Origin: Nepenthes gracilis
Taxonomy: Eukaryota; Streptophyta; Magnoliopsida; Caryophyllales; Nepenthaceae
Assembly (NCBI GenBank): GCA_033239525.1
Contig: BSYO01000019.1
Span: forward strand, 5,709,087-5,773,086
Direction: 5' to 3'
DNA: 64,000 nt
Shown: piece after piece, positions 58,001 through 61,606 of the stretch
How the letters are laid out: each line of letters starts with the position of its first letter
How positions within the stretch are numbered: position 1 is the first letter of the stretch
Position numbers and translations under genes: made by a program
The notes under the pieces: model-generated
What the model was told of the DNA's origin: nothing
Databases searched by the model: none
What the model saw: only the letters and a program-made list of their open reading frames with translations

Positions 58001-58458
58001 AAAACCCAAACAGAAAATTTGTGGCAAAAGGCATGAAGCTTCCACATCAAGGGACTTCAGAAGAATCGGATGCACTCATCCTTAAAATATAAAAAACCCC
58101 TAGGGGTACCAGTGACATTTATGTGGAAGTTTAAGATGAACATGACACAGGAAAAGATGAATTCATTTAGGAGTAGCAATGAGATGAAAATGATGCACAA
58201 AAAGAATAACTCAATTAGGAGGAAGATATAGGAAATAATTTGACGAAAAAGTAAGCCTCTTTACAAATGCAAGCCAACCATAGAACACTTCAAAATAGTT
58301 TAAAACAGATTAAAAACATAACTCAATAAATATCAGCAGATGTATGAGCCTACCGATTCAATGTCCTCACTCATGTGTTGCAGTTTCACATTGAAAATTC
58401 CTAACCACTCGCCCATATCATCCACACAATTCAATGCAAAATCAATCCCTTGCAACAC
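12950..58458 (-). CDS. SEC3: Exocyst complex component SEC3 (3' part, 18 exons)
   Basis: SEC3 is a subunit of the octameric exocyst, which tethers secretory vesicles to the plasma membrane before fusion; the known protein binds PIP2 and Rho-type GTPases through its N-terminal part, which is not in this window. Eighteen exons join in phase into 625 residues plus stop, and the order matches plant SEC3 without a gap: EYAACLTG-like, [107 protein letters not shown] and LVASM at the C-terminus. Most of this is the Sec3 C-terminal helical-rod domain. All introns are GT-AG except one GC-AG. No stop or frameshift interrupts it, so it looks functional. Plants often have two close copies (SEC3A/B); which one this is cannot be told. 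Confidence 0.95.
13061..13824 (-). other. SEC3 intron (764 bp), AT-rich
   Basis: Donor GTCAGT at its 13824 side and acceptor CAG at 13061. Very AT-rich with runs of A and T; nothing else recognised. Confidence 0.8.
13825..13914 (-). CDS. SEC3: SEC3 exon
   Basis: 90 nt, residues 560-589, from [12 protein letters not shown] to [10 protein letters not shown]. Acceptor CTGAAG, donor GTCAGT. Phase 0 at both ends. Confidence 0.95.
13915..15831 (-). other. SEC3 intron (1917 bp)
   Basis: AT-rich. Contains an AAATAT-type microsatellite at about 15745-15800 just inside the donor. A 109-codon minus-strand frame at 14129-14458 has no recognisable motif and is probably chance. Confidence 0.75.
15832..15897 (-). 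CDS. SEC3: SEC3 exon
   Basis: 66 nt, 22 codons, residues 538-559 ([17 protein letters not shown]). Acceptor TTTCAG, donor GTAAGT. It joins in phase to the exon at 23514 across a 7.6-kb intron. Confidence 0.95.
15898..17115 (-). other. Left part of the 7.6-kb SEC3 intron
   Basis: AT-rich intron DNA with an isolated GC-rich patch at about 16248-16312 (GCCGCCATGG...GGTGGCCGGC) and, at 16955-17060, a stretch with ATATCGGCCAATACGG resembling the TATCGG repeat of later introns. The right part of the same intron lies at 23248-23513, beyond element D. Confidence 0.7.
17121..18021 (+). repeat. 5' LTR of element D (901 bp)
   Basis: Begins TGAAATATAAAGG after CTATA and ends GGAATATAACA. Against the 3' LTR it has several deletions in its first 60 bp and near its end. 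TATA box TATAAAT at 17650-17656. Confidence 0.85.
18022..18042 (+). promoter_or_regulatory. Primer binding site of element D
   Basis: TTGGCAAAGTCTGCTGGAAC directly follows the 5' LTR and resembles the plant gypsy motif TTGGCGCCGTCTGTGGGAAC. It confirms the plus orientation. Confidence 0.7.
18250..18720 (+). pseudogene. gag remnant of element D
   Basis: A stretch near 18470-18560 reads IGDEEFLRW and, after a shift, [12 protein letters not shown]. This parallels the IRDEKFLKW..YCHFHRSLGHTTEDC end of gag in element C at about 62945-63065. Frames are broken and the core gag domain is not visible. Confidence 0.5.
18840..19400 (+). repeat. GC-rich degenerate minisatellite in element D
   Basis: Irregular repeats of about 45-50 bp built on AGGTCAAAACTAAA, GAGCGGTCCCAGAGGCC and GGGCCCC. 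Seven or more AGGTCAAAAC-like cores can be counted. Tat/Ogre-type elements are known to carry tandem repeats between pol and the 3' LTR, which fits this place. Confidence 0.8.
19880..20255 (+). other. Element D spacer without recognised gene
   Basis: GC-rich element sequence between the minisatellite and the antisense ORF remnant. Nothing recognised beyond short frames. Confidence 0.5.
20256..21700 (-). pseudogene. Antisense ORF of a Tat/Retand element (putative gypsy-type transposon protein family)
   Basis: Read from 21690 downward, a start [11 protein letters not shown] is followed, with frameshifts, by [13 protein letters not shown], by [17 protein letters not shown] and [15 protein letters not shown] (21336-21566), and by [14 protein letters not shown] with [14 protein letters not shown] (20993-21436). 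The FITVYEV..GGLRFP start is typical of the plant family described as putative gypsy-type transposon proteins (Transposase_28), encoded antisense between pol and the 3' LTR in Tat elements. Its role is unknown. An acidic Ser/Asp-rich tail (about 20820-20900) and a diverged Ser/Pro-rich part follow. At least three frameshifts or stops make this copy a pseudogene. Confidence 0.75.
20577..20830 (-). repeat. Two-copy direct duplication, 171-bp spacing
   Basis: GATTAGCAGTGGAAGTGAA occurs at about 20577 and again at about 20748, each followed by about 80 bp of similar sequence. It duplicates part of the C-terminal region of the antisense ORF. Confidence 0.75.
22233..22244 (+). promoter_or_regulatory. 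Polypurine tract of element D
   Basis: CATGGGGGGCTA ends directly at the 3' LTR start TGTTGGGCCCC. Confidence 0.75.
22245..23242 (+). repeat. 3' LTR of element D (998 bp)
   Basis: Begins TGTTGGGCCCCAATATAAAG and ends CAGAATGCAACA, then the CTATA duplication. TATA box TATAAAT at 22827-22833. It keeps sequence near both ends that the 5' LTR has lost. Confidence 0.9.
23514..23582 (-). CDS. SEC3: SEC3 exon
   Basis: 69 nt, 23 codons, residues 515-537 ([18 protein letters not shown]). Acceptor TTGGTAG, donor GTATGT. Phase 0. Confidence 0.95.
23655..23834. mobile_element. MITE-like long hairpin
   Basis: An imperfect inverted repeat of about 85 bp per arm. The left arm (AGTAGGATCTTGCTCC ... CGGATTGTGCC ... 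AAATCCGAC) pairs with the right arm, whose complement reads AGTAGGATACTGCTCC ... CGGATTGTACC ... GAATCTGAC. It lies in the 438-bp SEC3 intron between 23582 and 24021. No coding capacity. The exact ends and target duplication are uncertain. Confidence 0.75.
24021..24129 (-). CDS. SEC3: SEC3 exon
   Basis: 109 nt, residues 479-514 plus the last base of split Ser 478. Includes [16 protein letters not shown]. Acceptor CATGCAG, donor GTGAGT. Confidence 0.95.
24462..24559 (-). CDS. SEC3: SEC3 exon
   Basis: 98 nt, residues 446-477 plus two bases of Ser 478 ([23 protein letters not shown]). Acceptor TAACAG, donor GTACTC. Joined in phase to the exon at 35132 across 10.6 kb. Confidence 0.95.
24560..26064 (-). 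other. SEC3 10.6-kb intron, 3' part
   Basis: About 1.5 kb of AT-rich DNA between the SEC3 exon and the target duplication of element E. No gene or element recognised; short frames here look like chance. Confidence 0.6.
26070..28560 (-). repeat. 3' LTR of element E, interrupted
   Basis: Pieces 26070-26440 and 28523-28560 match the right-hand LTR almost end to end. A family-B LTR of about 2.1 kb lies between them. Confidence 0.85.
26441..28522 (+). mobile_element. Family-B solo LTR inside the 3' LTR of E
   Basis: Starts near AGTATGGATTCC and ends GTGGACGTGACA. It contains the B-type reiterated words (26560-26800), a TATA-like TTTATAAATAG near 26793, a GA-rich leader and the conserved block at 27563-27645. 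About 2.08 kb. A target duplication was not found; the left end may be eroded. Confidence 0.75.
28564..28576 (-). promoter_or_regulatory. Polypurine tract of element E
   Basis: On the minus strand AAGGAGGAGAGAA stands just before the 3' LTR start TGAACACGGC. Confidence 0.75.
29400..29690 (-). pseudogene. Integrase core remnant of element E
   Basis: The minus strand reads [14 protein letters not shown], then after an in-frame stop [20 protein letters not shown] and LHGMPHTM. These match the first catalytic Asp region and following strand of gypsy integrases. The rest of the DDE core is not clear. Confidence 0.75.
30040..30210 (-). pseudogene. RNase H C-terminal remnant of element E
   Basis: The minus strand reads [18 protein letters not shown], then [15 protein letters not shown] and [13 protein letters not shown]. 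These match the SDH..L..LN.RH..W...LQ and DALSR regions of gypsy RNase H, with the final Asp changed to Asn. Confidence 0.75.
30520..31345 (-). pseudogene. Reverse transcriptase remnant of element E
   Basis: From 31330 down the minus strand shows the protease-RT linker ([15 protein letters not shown]), then [16 protein letters not shown] and [13 protein letters not shown] (30837-31019). The catalytic [13 protein letters not shown] follows with both Asp codons intact at 30729-30740, then [15 protein letters not shown] and [12 protein letters not shown] (30530-30660). Several stops and frame changes break it. Confidence 0.85.
31440..32268 (-). mobile_element. Solo LTR inside element E (F, about 829 bp)
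   Basis: Splits the protease region of E. On the minus strand it begins TGTTAACCTTTCTGG, has TATA box TATAAAAGG near 32205 and ends CTCGGTTTCA. Flanks are AACAG and TATAG, at best a mutated duplication. It includes CACTCCGGAAATTTC-type repeats at 31940-32100. Layout is typical of a copia LTR, but no internal region is left to prove the lineage. Confidence 0.65.
31940..32100 (-). repeat. Short-unit repeat in LTR F
   Basis: About ten imperfect copies of a 14-20 bp unit of the type TTTCACTCCGGAAA. The core CTCCGGA also occurs in the unrelated LTR G. Confidence 0.8.
32300..32545 (-). pseudogene. Protease remnant of element E
   Basis: [16 protein letters not shown] matches the gypsy aspartic protease start (IDGGS or IDTGA region) with the catalytic Asp at 32480-32482. 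The frame ends near the point where solo LTR F is inserted. Confidence 0.7.
32588..32830 (-). pseudogene. gag zinc-knuckle and spacer remnant of element E
   Basis: [13 protein letters not shown] (about 32725-32765) is a degenerate zinc knuckle with misplaced cysteines, followed by an acidic spacer. It is the usual gag end before protease. Confidence 0.6.
32831..33799 (-). other. 5' internal region of element E (gag part)
   Basis: Expected to hold the gag core. Fragments of frames exist (33217-33444, 33635-33820), but the gag domain was not recognised with confidence. Confidence 0.4.
33800..33810 (-). promoter_or_regulatory. Primer binding site of element E (tRNA-Met type)
   Basis: The minus strand reads TAGTATCAAAG two bases after the LTR end GCATCA, near TGGTATCAGAG. 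Confidence 0.75.
33813..34210 (-). repeat. 5' LTR of element E (398 bp)
   Basis: Plus-strand ends TGATGCAATTG and GTGTGTATCA, followed by the GTTAT duplication. Aligns with 26070-26440 plus 28523-28560. Confidence 0.9.
34216..35131 (-). other. SEC3 10.6-kb intron, 5' part
   Basis: Ordinary AT-rich intron DNA; no element or gene recognised. Confidence 0.6.
35132..35213 (-). CDS. SEC3: SEC3 exon
   Basis: 82 nt, residues 419-445 plus the last base of split Arg 418. [15 protein letters not shown] and [10 protein letters not shown]. Acceptor ATAG, donor GTGAGT. Confidence 0.95.
35673..35752 (-). CDS. SEC3: SEC3 exon
   Basis: 80 nt, residues 392-417 plus two bases of Arg 418. [13 protein letters not shown] to VSYIP. 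Acceptor TTGCAG, donor GTGAAA. Confidence 0.95.
35848..36018 (-). CDS. SEC3: SEC3 exon
   Basis: 171 nt, residues 335-391, with [18 protein letters not shown] and SRISMQFGR, among the most conserved SEC3 segments. Acceptor TTTGTAG, donor GTATCT. Phase 0. Confidence 0.95.
36440..36640 (-). repeat. TATCGG-type dispersed repeat, copy 1
   Basis: Runs opposite to copies 2-4. Its complement starts GCAATGTATAGGTATC and ends near TTGTATCGG. Diverged, about 200 bp. Confidence 0.5.
37080..37460 (+). mobile_element. LTR remnant with primer-site-like junction
   Basis: Reiterated words such as GAGTGCACGTGCATGG, a TATA-like ATATAAATAG near 37238 and a GA-rich leader (37310-37345) give the layout of the long LTRs seen elsewhere here. 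TGGTATCAATG at 37452-37462 follows and resembles a tRNA-Met primer site. It lies in the 2-kb SEC3 intron 36019-38028. No second LTR or coding region was found. Confidence 0.5.
38029..38093 (-). CDS. SEC3: SEC3 exon
   Basis: 65 nt, residues 314-334 plus two bases of split Gly 313 ([21 protein letters not shown]). Acceptor TTATAG, donor GTAACA. Confidence 0.95.
38185..38420 (+). repeat. TATCGG-type dispersed repeat, copy 2
   Basis: Contains CGGGCAATATGTATCGGTAT, then GATATATCGCATTATATCAG and a T-rich right part. It lies in the 474-bp SEC3 intron 38094-38567. Confidence 0.7.
38568..38700 (-). CDS. SEC3: SEC3 exon
   Basis: 133 nt, residues 269-312 plus the first base of Gly 313. Starts [17 protein letters not shown], then a strongly acidic linker. 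Acceptor TCTGTAG, donor GTATAT. Confidence 0.95.
38780..38953 (-). CDS. SEC3: SEC3 exon
   Basis: 174 nt, residues 211-268 ([13 protein letters not shown] to FVPFLVDE). The donor GTTCTT is weak but gives perfect continuity into [12 protein letters not shown]. Acceptor AAGCAG. Confidence 0.93.
39130..39400 (+). repeat. TATCGG-type dispersed repeat, copy 3
   Basis: Best-preserved copy: CTATCGGCCAATATGTATCG, then ACCGTATCGGCGATAGATTA, then GGCCAATATATCGGCGATAA. No coding frame and no clear terminal repeats. Confidence 0.75.
40411..40485 (-). CDS. SEC3: SEC3 exon
   Basis: 75 nt, residues 186-210 ([17 protein letters not shown] to LLLRRE). Acceptor CCTGTAG, donor GTCAGT. Confidence 0.95.
40549..41220. 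mobile_element. MITE-like element next to a SEC3 splice donor
   Basis: Imperfect terminal inverted repeats: the left end GGCACGTTTGGATGCAAAAA and the complement of the right end GACTCCTGTTTGCACTGTAA share GTTTG, a G and AAAATTGG. Internal sequence is AT-rich with inner inverted AATTGAAATT motifs. Non-coding, about 670 bp. It ends about 15 bp from the exon at 41235-41315. The superfamily is unclear (hAT or PIF/Harbinger-like ends). Confidence 0.6.
41235..41315 (-). CDS. SEC3: SEC3 exon
   Basis: 81 nt, residues 159-185 ([20 protein letters not shown] to LLQHLK). Acceptor GAGCAG, donor GTAAAT. Confidence 0.95.
41437..41565 (-). CDS. SEC3: SEC3 exon with GC donor
   Basis: 129 nt, residues 116-158 ([20 protein letters not shown] to DRSFFSQ). 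Acceptor CTTACAG. The only donor that gives continuity into RGQLK is CAG|GCATTC, so this 121-bp intron is GC-AG. Confidence 0.92.
41735..42000 (+). repeat. TATCGG-type dispersed repeat, copy 4
   Basis: Diverged copy beginning TTAGTCAATATGTATC with GATATGTTACCATATTAG; same order of blocks as copy 3. In SEC3 intron 41566-42704. Confidence 0.65.
42418..42650 (-). repeat. TATCGG-type dispersed repeat, copy 5
   Basis: Opposite orientation. The complement reads TTCGTTGATATGTATAGGTA, then GATATATCGACTGATACGG. In the same intron as copy 4. Confidence 0.65.
42705..42842 (-). CDS. SEC3: SEC3 exon
   Basis: 138 nt, residues 70-115 ([11 protein letters not shown] to [14 protein letters not shown] to YSNMRA). 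Acceptor ATATAG, donor GTGTGT. Confidence 0.95.
42921..43022 (-). CDS. SEC3: SEC3 exon
   Basis: 102 nt, residues 36-69 ([15 protein letters not shown] to LEHLRIPSG). Acceptor ACACAG, donor GTATGC. Joined to the exon at 58354 across 15.3 kb. Confidence 0.95.
44990..46030 (-). repeat. CCGGAGTTC short-unit array (main block)
   Basis: Dozens of imperfect units of about 16-35 bp with core TCCGGAGTTC or TCCGGAGTGC on the plus strand, separated by AT-rich spacers ending in TTTTCT or AAAA. Confidence 0.9.
46550..46860 (-). repeat. CCGGACTTC short-unit array (second block)
   Basis: About ten units of about 28 bp with core AAATCCGGACTTCTTTTT, the neatest part of the G array. Separated from the main block by 500 bp without repeats. 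Confidence 0.9.
50638..50859 (-). repeat. 3' LTR fragment of Sirevirus-like element H
   Basis: The minus strand starts TGTTAGGCATATTTTGTG right after the polypurine tract. It holds reiterated GCGCTTGAGG/GCATGCTTG words. Its far end is cut where B7 abuts. Confidence 0.65.
50860..50873 (-). promoter_or_regulatory. Polypurine tract of element H
   Basis: The minus strand reads CCAAAGGGAGAAAT before TGTTAGG, close to the CCAAAGGGGGAGATTGTTAGG pattern usual in Sirevirus-type copia elements. Confidence 0.75.
51300..52300 (-). pseudogene. Putative plant transposon protein domain (3' ORF of element H)
   Basis: From 52287 down, the minus strand reads [29 protein letters not shown] and [12 protein letters not shown], then after a frameshift [52 protein letters not shown] and [13 protein letters not shown] (51723-52100), then a Ser/Pro-rich tail. 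This matches a domain family annotated in plants as putative plant transposon protein, common in retrotransposon-linked ORFs. Its function is unknown. At least two frameshifts break it. Confidence 0.7.
52248..52680 (-). repeat. Two-copy tandem duplication, 221-bp period
   Basis: GATCAATAAACAGCGAGG occurs at 52248 and 52469, each followed by about 200 bp of closely similar sequence ending in CCAATAAGTAGACA or CCGATAAGTAGACA. Confidence 0.9.
53190..53345. repeat. GCGC-word-rich stretch in element H
   Basis: Irregular repeats of GCGCTTGAGCACGTGTCAGG-like words, similar to 50640-50760. It may be part of another LTR or a leader; boundaries not resolved. Confidence 0.5.
53548..54240 (-). pseudogene. 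Sirevirus-type copia gag C-terminal remnant (element H)
   Basis: From 54230 down, the minus strand has a coiled-coil-like stretch ([20 protein letters not shown], then [12 protein letters not shown]). After stops come [14 protein letters not shown] and a zinc knuckle with intact C-x2-C-x4-H-x4-C spacing ([14 protein letters not shown], about 53565-53610). Coiled coil plus one knuckle fits copia gag of the Sirevirus lineage. No pol was found between this and the 3' ORF, so the middle of the element is lost. Confidence 0.75.
54241..55004. other. Intron DNA and LTR-like fragment left of B3
   Basis: AT-rich. From about 54720 it includes TATGCCCTAATTTGC and GTGCCTAATGAATGCC words typical of long-LTR U3 regions, which continue after B3 at 57319. 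B3 thus landed in an older LTR-like sequence. Confidence 0.5.
55005..57313 (+). mobile_element. Family-B solo LTR (B3, 2309 bp)
   Basis: Perfect duplications CCTAA (55000-55004 and 57314-57318). Starts TGTACTGCTCAATT and ends GGTTCGTAACA. It contains reiterated GTGCCTAATGCACAC-like words (55120-55620), a GA-rich leader (55650-55705) and the conserved block at 56293-56375. It is the reference copy for family B here, being uninterrupted. Confidence 0.92.
57420..57740 (+). repeat. LTR-like fragment, family I copy 1
   Basis: The stretch AGAAGATTTTGGCACTTATT, then GAGGTC and GTTCCATCCT, then TTTCTCATTGTATTT recurs at 59040-59290. It has the layout of an LTR promoter-leader region (TTAATATAAAAGG near 57450, GAAAAGAGAAAAATGAG leader). 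Confidence 0.55.
57831..58092 (+). CDS. Unrecognised short ORF or gene fragment
   Basis: A plus-strand frame at 57895-58092 includes [20 protein letters not shown], then [12 protein letters not shown] and [10 protein letters not shown] before a stop, followed by acidic sequence with stops. Its composition looks coding rather than chance, but I do not recognise the family. It lies antisense to SEC3 in its largest intron, 260 bp from an exon. It could be a captured gene piece or a worn element ORF. Confidence 0.3.
58354..58458 (-). CDS. SEC3: SEC3 exon (most 5' visible)
   Basis: 105 nt, residues 1-35 of the visible peptide ([20 protein letters not shown] to EDIES). Acceptor CATGCAG, donor GTAGGC. 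Plant SEC3 has upstream exons encoding the N-terminal PIP2-binding domain; none was found between here and 64000. Confidence 0.93.
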
Positions 58459-58859
58459 CTGCATGAACATGAAATTTTTCACTAGCTGAACAGAAATACA
58501 GGATTCTAAACAATTGATATATAAACATGTGTGTGTGTGTGCAAGCGCGTATACCTTCCTTGTTTAATCAGCTACAAGACAGTTAATCAGCTAATCAAAC
58601 AGTCTACTTCTAAGAAGAATATCATTAGCCAATGGACTGCAATGACAAACAAAAGCATCCAATTGTGAATTCAGTTCCTCTTCCTCTTTGTTGCAGCAAC
58701 CACCAAAAAACCTCCATATAACAAAAAGTCTGATAATTGCAGCACACAATGAGATCAGCAAATTTTAATGCGGACTGGTTGTTAGTGTTGCGTTTTAGAT
58801 CACTCTACTGTGAGTCCCACACCCAATAGACATATCATCCGGTGATATTGGTGAGAAGA

Positions 58860-59310
58860 TTCACTCAAATGAGGGATTTTAGAGGCATGGGAAAGAAGTG
58901 CTTGAAGGGCACCTGCTCACATTTGTGACAGTGCAGGAGAGCTCATCCATGGAAAGCATTGACTTTTCCTCCGAATGCATGCCTAATGGACGCATGTGTG
59001 CCAAAATGAAATTTGCCTTTGGCATTCAAACCCTAAGGCCAGTATAGGAGGCCCGGATCCATTTTTAGGACAGTTTTCTGAGAGCACTAACACGAGGGGT
59101 GTCACAAGGAAGTGAAAGAACAAAGAAGATATGGGTAAGATTTTGGCATCCATGAGAGGTCTTTTTTCAGTTCCATCCTCCACCAAGTTCAATTATATTA
59201 TTCTAACTTTGGTTGTATGACATATTTCCGATTAGTTGCTTGCTTTTCTCATTATATTTTACTCTTGTCGGTTGATAGGTGTTAGAGTTAGTTTTCACCG
59301 ATTATTTACA
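58860..59310 (+). repeat. LTR-like fragment, family I copy 2
   Basis: Matches 57420-57740 through AAGATTTTGGCATCCA, GAGGTC, GTTCCATCCT and TTTCTCATTATATTT. Preceded by GCATGCCTAATGGACGCATG words. Confidence 0.55.
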
Positions 59311-59329
59311 TGAGTTGTGATGTACGAGC

Positions 59330-59620
59330 ATCACCTCAGGCGTAATGCCAAAAGAGTGCTTGAACCTCCCTTAGGTACACATCGAGCATGAATATTCTAC
59401 CTAAAGTGCCCTTGAGCTCAAGTCAGACGTCCTTCAGGCACGACATCTCTACCCAAAAAATGCAGGTGCACGTATTAGACGCTGGTCAAGCATCATTTAA
59501 CCTAATGTAACTCGATCCAAAGTTGACTTTGACCCAATTTCCTCATTTGACCTCAAGACTTCCTCTCCTTAACTTATTTAATCATAACCCAATTTAAAAT
59601 TTTATAACTCGTACCATACA
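59330..59620 (-). mobile_element. Family-B LTR 5' fragment (B5)
   Basis: The minus strand starts TGTATGGTACGAG at 59620 and keeps about 290 bp of U3. The rest is missing toward lower coordinates. Confidence 0.6.
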
Positions 59621-60584
59621 AAATACTACTATTTAGACTAATAGATGGGCTATCTATAAATTACTCTCTATAGACGGGGTCAAATACCACTTTCTTTTGC
59701 CAACCGTGGATGATAAATGTAATCTTCAAGTATGCTTGACATATTAGAATATCCAAATATATAGACTCTGTTCAATTTCTTACAATAGTTCTCAACAAAA
59801 TACCAAACGATGGATTTTATAACAAATATATAATACTTTTCCTCTGTGGAAAAAGTACAGCTGTCCAAACTTTGCACTCTTTGGGAATACAAATAAAAAA
59901 ACTTTCTATCCTAGGAGAAGTATAAATTTCAAATCAAATATCAAAAAAGTCCCATCAGAAATACTTATATGGAATACCAACATATAAGGCCAAATGTATA
60001 AGTTTCAGGACTTTTCTTCATAAATATTTCTATATATAAACATATCATCTTAAAATATTTACTCATTCCATAAAAGAATAAACAAATCCTTCAAACTTTC
60101 GGTAAAATCCAACAAAATCTCAAAACAATCGATAAAAACTACATCATTCAAAAAAATCTAAAACAACAAAAATAATATTAGGTTTAGAAATGAAAAACAT
60201 AAATAAATATAGAATGATTCCAAAATAGACCAAAGATTAGGTTTAGAAATACTTATTTCAATCCTTTAATCTAATAGATTTAACACCCAAAAATTTCAAA
60301 ATATCCTTCCTTCTTCTTTTTACCCATTCTCTTTCATTCTCTTCTCTCCTTTTTCCTATAAAAATAACCAAAACAACGCACAAGTGGCATTAAATACCCA
60401 AATCAACGCATAAGTGCCAAAGGGGCATGCATTGGCACTACTCAAACCTTAGGCGCACGACTCCTGCCTCGAACATGCATGAGCATGGAGACAGGCACAT
60501 ATCATATGCCGATTCTAATTCCAAGTAATCCAAAATTTTTTCAAATTTTCTTTATACAATTATTTTTTAAATTGATTTAAAATT
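59621..60584 (-). mobile_element. Family-B LTR fragment (B4)
   Basis: The minus strand shows U3 words (60420-60500), a TATA-like stretch near 60358, a GA-rich leader near 60300-60350 and the conserved block at 59640-59720. It is cut on the right by element C and on the left by B5. Confidence 0.65.
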
Positions 60585-61534
60585 TGATGGGTCCAGCATG
60601 GATCTACGCCAAAACTTACGAAGCCCAATTGGAAGAAGACAGGTCCGATCAGCAGAAAGGCCTAGCCTAGCGACGGCGTCCCAAGAGATTCAAAAACAAG
60701 GCCCACTGGGCGCCCTCGATATGTAGCAAATTAGCGTCGCTCGCACCACTACAAAAGCGACCGCAAACTGCCGGCACAGGAGGCACCGACTCAGAGGATG
60801 TCAGCCAATAGGAGATAAGGTCAACGCTGACAAGCCGCAGCACACGCTGCCCCAACAGCCCCTTAGCCAATCCAAGCGAAGTCAAACAGGCCTGTGTTGG
60901 CCACGCCGGCCAATGGTCTCCTTACCTCCACAAGGAGACAACTGACACCGCTAGCCACCATCAGCGCTCAGCAGCCGATGAATCCCGACAAACCCCTTAT
61001 CAGAGATCTCGACTCCTAAAGCCTCCCTAAATGAGCCTACAAATACTCTCTCCAGCAGCAGAGAGAGGGGGGAATTCCCACTTCCACAAACTGCCTAAGC
61101 AGTGTCTTGAGATCAAAATCCTAATCCTAACACCTAGCGCTCAAAGCAACAAGGAGAAAGAATCAGCTCTCTTCCCTTAAACCACTGCCACGCTACAACA
61201 ACTATAGTGAGCCACTCCTAGCAGTGCAACAAAGGGAGCACAAGCCTCCTTCCAGCATCCCACACACTCCCCGTATTCCAACATTTCCACATTTTCATCA
61301 CGTTTACTTCCACGCGTGCATCTTTCCATTCCCGGGGAAAGATTTATGACTTAAGTGCAATAGTGTTTACGGTGGGACAACCTCTTGCTATCCTCTAACC
61401 TCTCATTTGTAGTTTGTGGTGGGCAAGACCTAGATAGAGAGACGCGGAGACCAAACCTGTTCGTGATCCCACCCAGCTGAGGAAATCCAAAGGCTCCCTA
61501 ATCCGCACGAGAATCCAAACCCAATGACGCATCA
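60585..61534 (+). repeat. 5' LTR of element C (950 bp)
   Basis: Starts TGATGGGTCCAGC and ends CCAATGACGCATCA. Resembles solo LTR 10141-11049 along its length; the TATA box there is TACAAAT here (61038-61044). Confidence 0.85.
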
Positions 61535-61556
61535 TTGACGCCGTCTATGGAAAATG
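61535..61556 (+). promoter_or_regulatory. Primer binding site of element C
   Basis: TTGACGCCGTCTATGGAAAA follows the LTR directly and is close to TTGGCGCCGTCTGTGGGAA of plant Tat-type elements. Confidence 0.8.
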
Positions 61557-61606
61557 ACGAAAAAAGTCTAACCACCCGTCTCAACGTTCACTCTCCCACT
61601 CTGAAA

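Noticed and set aside
58600..58700. Possible further 5' SEC3 exon on the minus strand (reads QLDAFVCHCSPLANDIL, faintly like the LDAANVHAILESEPLVDEVL region)
   Set aside because: No GT donor in the phase needed to join VLQG at 58458, and the similarity is weak with a four-residue gap. Not called.
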